Positions 6,271 through 6,496 of a DNA stretch of 6,496 nucleotides are shown piece by piece (within the stretch, counting starts at the first letter, position 1; each line of letters begins with the position of its first letter). A program made the position numbers and the translations under genes. The DNA comes from JARYLZ01 sp964388275 (GTDB lineage Bacteria; Bacteroidota; Ignavibacteria; SZUA-365): NCBI GenBank assembly GCA_964388275.1, contig CAYLZD010000090.1, positions 1-6,496 of the forward strand, in the 5' to 3' direction. The notes under the pieces were generated by a model, which did not search any database, was not told where the DNA came from, and saw nothing but the letters and a program-made list of their open reading frames with translations.

Positions 6271-6299
6271 TTGACACTCTGTGAGCGATTTCTTAACAT
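6271..6299 (+). promoter_or_regulatory. Predicted sigma70-like promoter for the right-edge gene
   Basis: A perfect TTGACA (6271-6276) and TAACAT (6294-6299, four of six) are separated by the optimal 17 bases. Transcription would begin near 6306, about 55 nt before the ATG at 6361. This promoter looks like the housekeeping type and lacks the 16-nt motif of the two upstream plus-strand promoters. The local AT-rich stretch also stands out against the GC-rich surroundings. Confidence 0.5.
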
Positions 6300-6360
6300 G
6301 CGCCGCCGCGCCCACGGATTATGCAAATCTTCGCACACCGGCGATCCGCGCGCACATCGC

Positions 6361-6496
6361 ATGCGCAAAACCGACAATAAAGAATTCCTTCTCCGCCTCG
6401 CCGCAGCCGAGGGACGGCGTCGTTTCGACGAAGAATCCGGTATCTGCCTGATTCCGCGCGATACAATCTGGTACGCCATCGCATTGTTGTTTTCGG
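6361..6496 (+). CDS. Partial hypothetical protein, N-terminal 45 residues, cut by window end
   Basis: The frame from ATG 6361 is open to the last base: MRKTDNKEFLLRLAAAEG, then a charged RRRFDEESG stretch, then ICLIPRDTIWYAIALLFS. The end looks like the start of a membrane helix, but too little is visible to name a family. An in-frame ATG 21 codons upstream (6298) overlaps the predicted -10 element, so the later ATG is preferred, although no good Shine-Dalgarno sequence precedes it. It has its own promoter, separated from the receiver gene by about 200 bases. Confidence 0.45.
   Translation, partial: MRKTDNKEFLLRLAAAEGRRRFDEESGICLIPRDTIWYAIALLFS

Noticed and set aside
5994..6479. 161-aa minus-strand ORF at the right edge
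   Set aside because: Arg/Ser-rich translation that runs antisense through the receiver gene, its own promoter region and the right-edge gene; no motif.

Overview
The window is GC-rich (about 60% by eye) bacterial chromosomal DNA. It looks like it comes from the FCB superphylum (Bacteroidota/Ignavibacteriota/Kapaibacteria-like lineages). Two things point there: the product of 3788-5446 ends in a 'YPNPF...LPAGxY' type IX secretion sorting domain, and the sensor kinase has the TPR/coiled-coil/one-TM/HisKA_3 layout common in that group. No rRNA, tRNA, CRISPR array, transposase or phage gene is visible.

Layout. Positions 1-433 (minus strand) hold a poorly resolved stretch: a possible 126-aa hypothetical ORF that begins directly at the stop codon of the next gene (TGAATG), and an open frame running off the left edge. 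Positions 434-3545 (minus) are a translationally coupled two-component pair, a TPR histidine kinase and a NarL/LuxR-type response regulator, overlapping by 11 nt. Positions 3546-3787 are a divergent intergenic region with a sigma70-like promoter for the kinase on the left and a distinctive promoter on the right. Positions 3788-5446 (plus) encode a secreted ELWxxDGT-repeat protein with a T9SS C-terminal domain. A perfect 13-bp hairpin follows. A second copy of the distinctive promoter then drives a 27-aa hydrophobic mini-ORF and a stand-alone CheY-like receiver (5798-6157). At the right edge a near-consensus promoter (TTGACA-17-TAACAT) precedes the first 45 codons of an unrecognised gene.

How the parts may work together. 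The most interesting signal is a perfect 16-nt repeat, tagtactacctattgc, found upstream of both plus-strand transcription units. In each case it lies exactly 17 nt before a GATA-type -10-like hexamer. It contains a palindrome and a heptamer (TACCTAT) that fits the NarL-type consensus. The inference is a small local regulon: the kinase/regulator pair controls a secreted surface protein and a second unit encoding a mini-protein plus a single-domain receiver that could feed back on the phosphorelay. The repeat, its spacing and the genes are visible in the sequence; the regulatory wiring is inferred.
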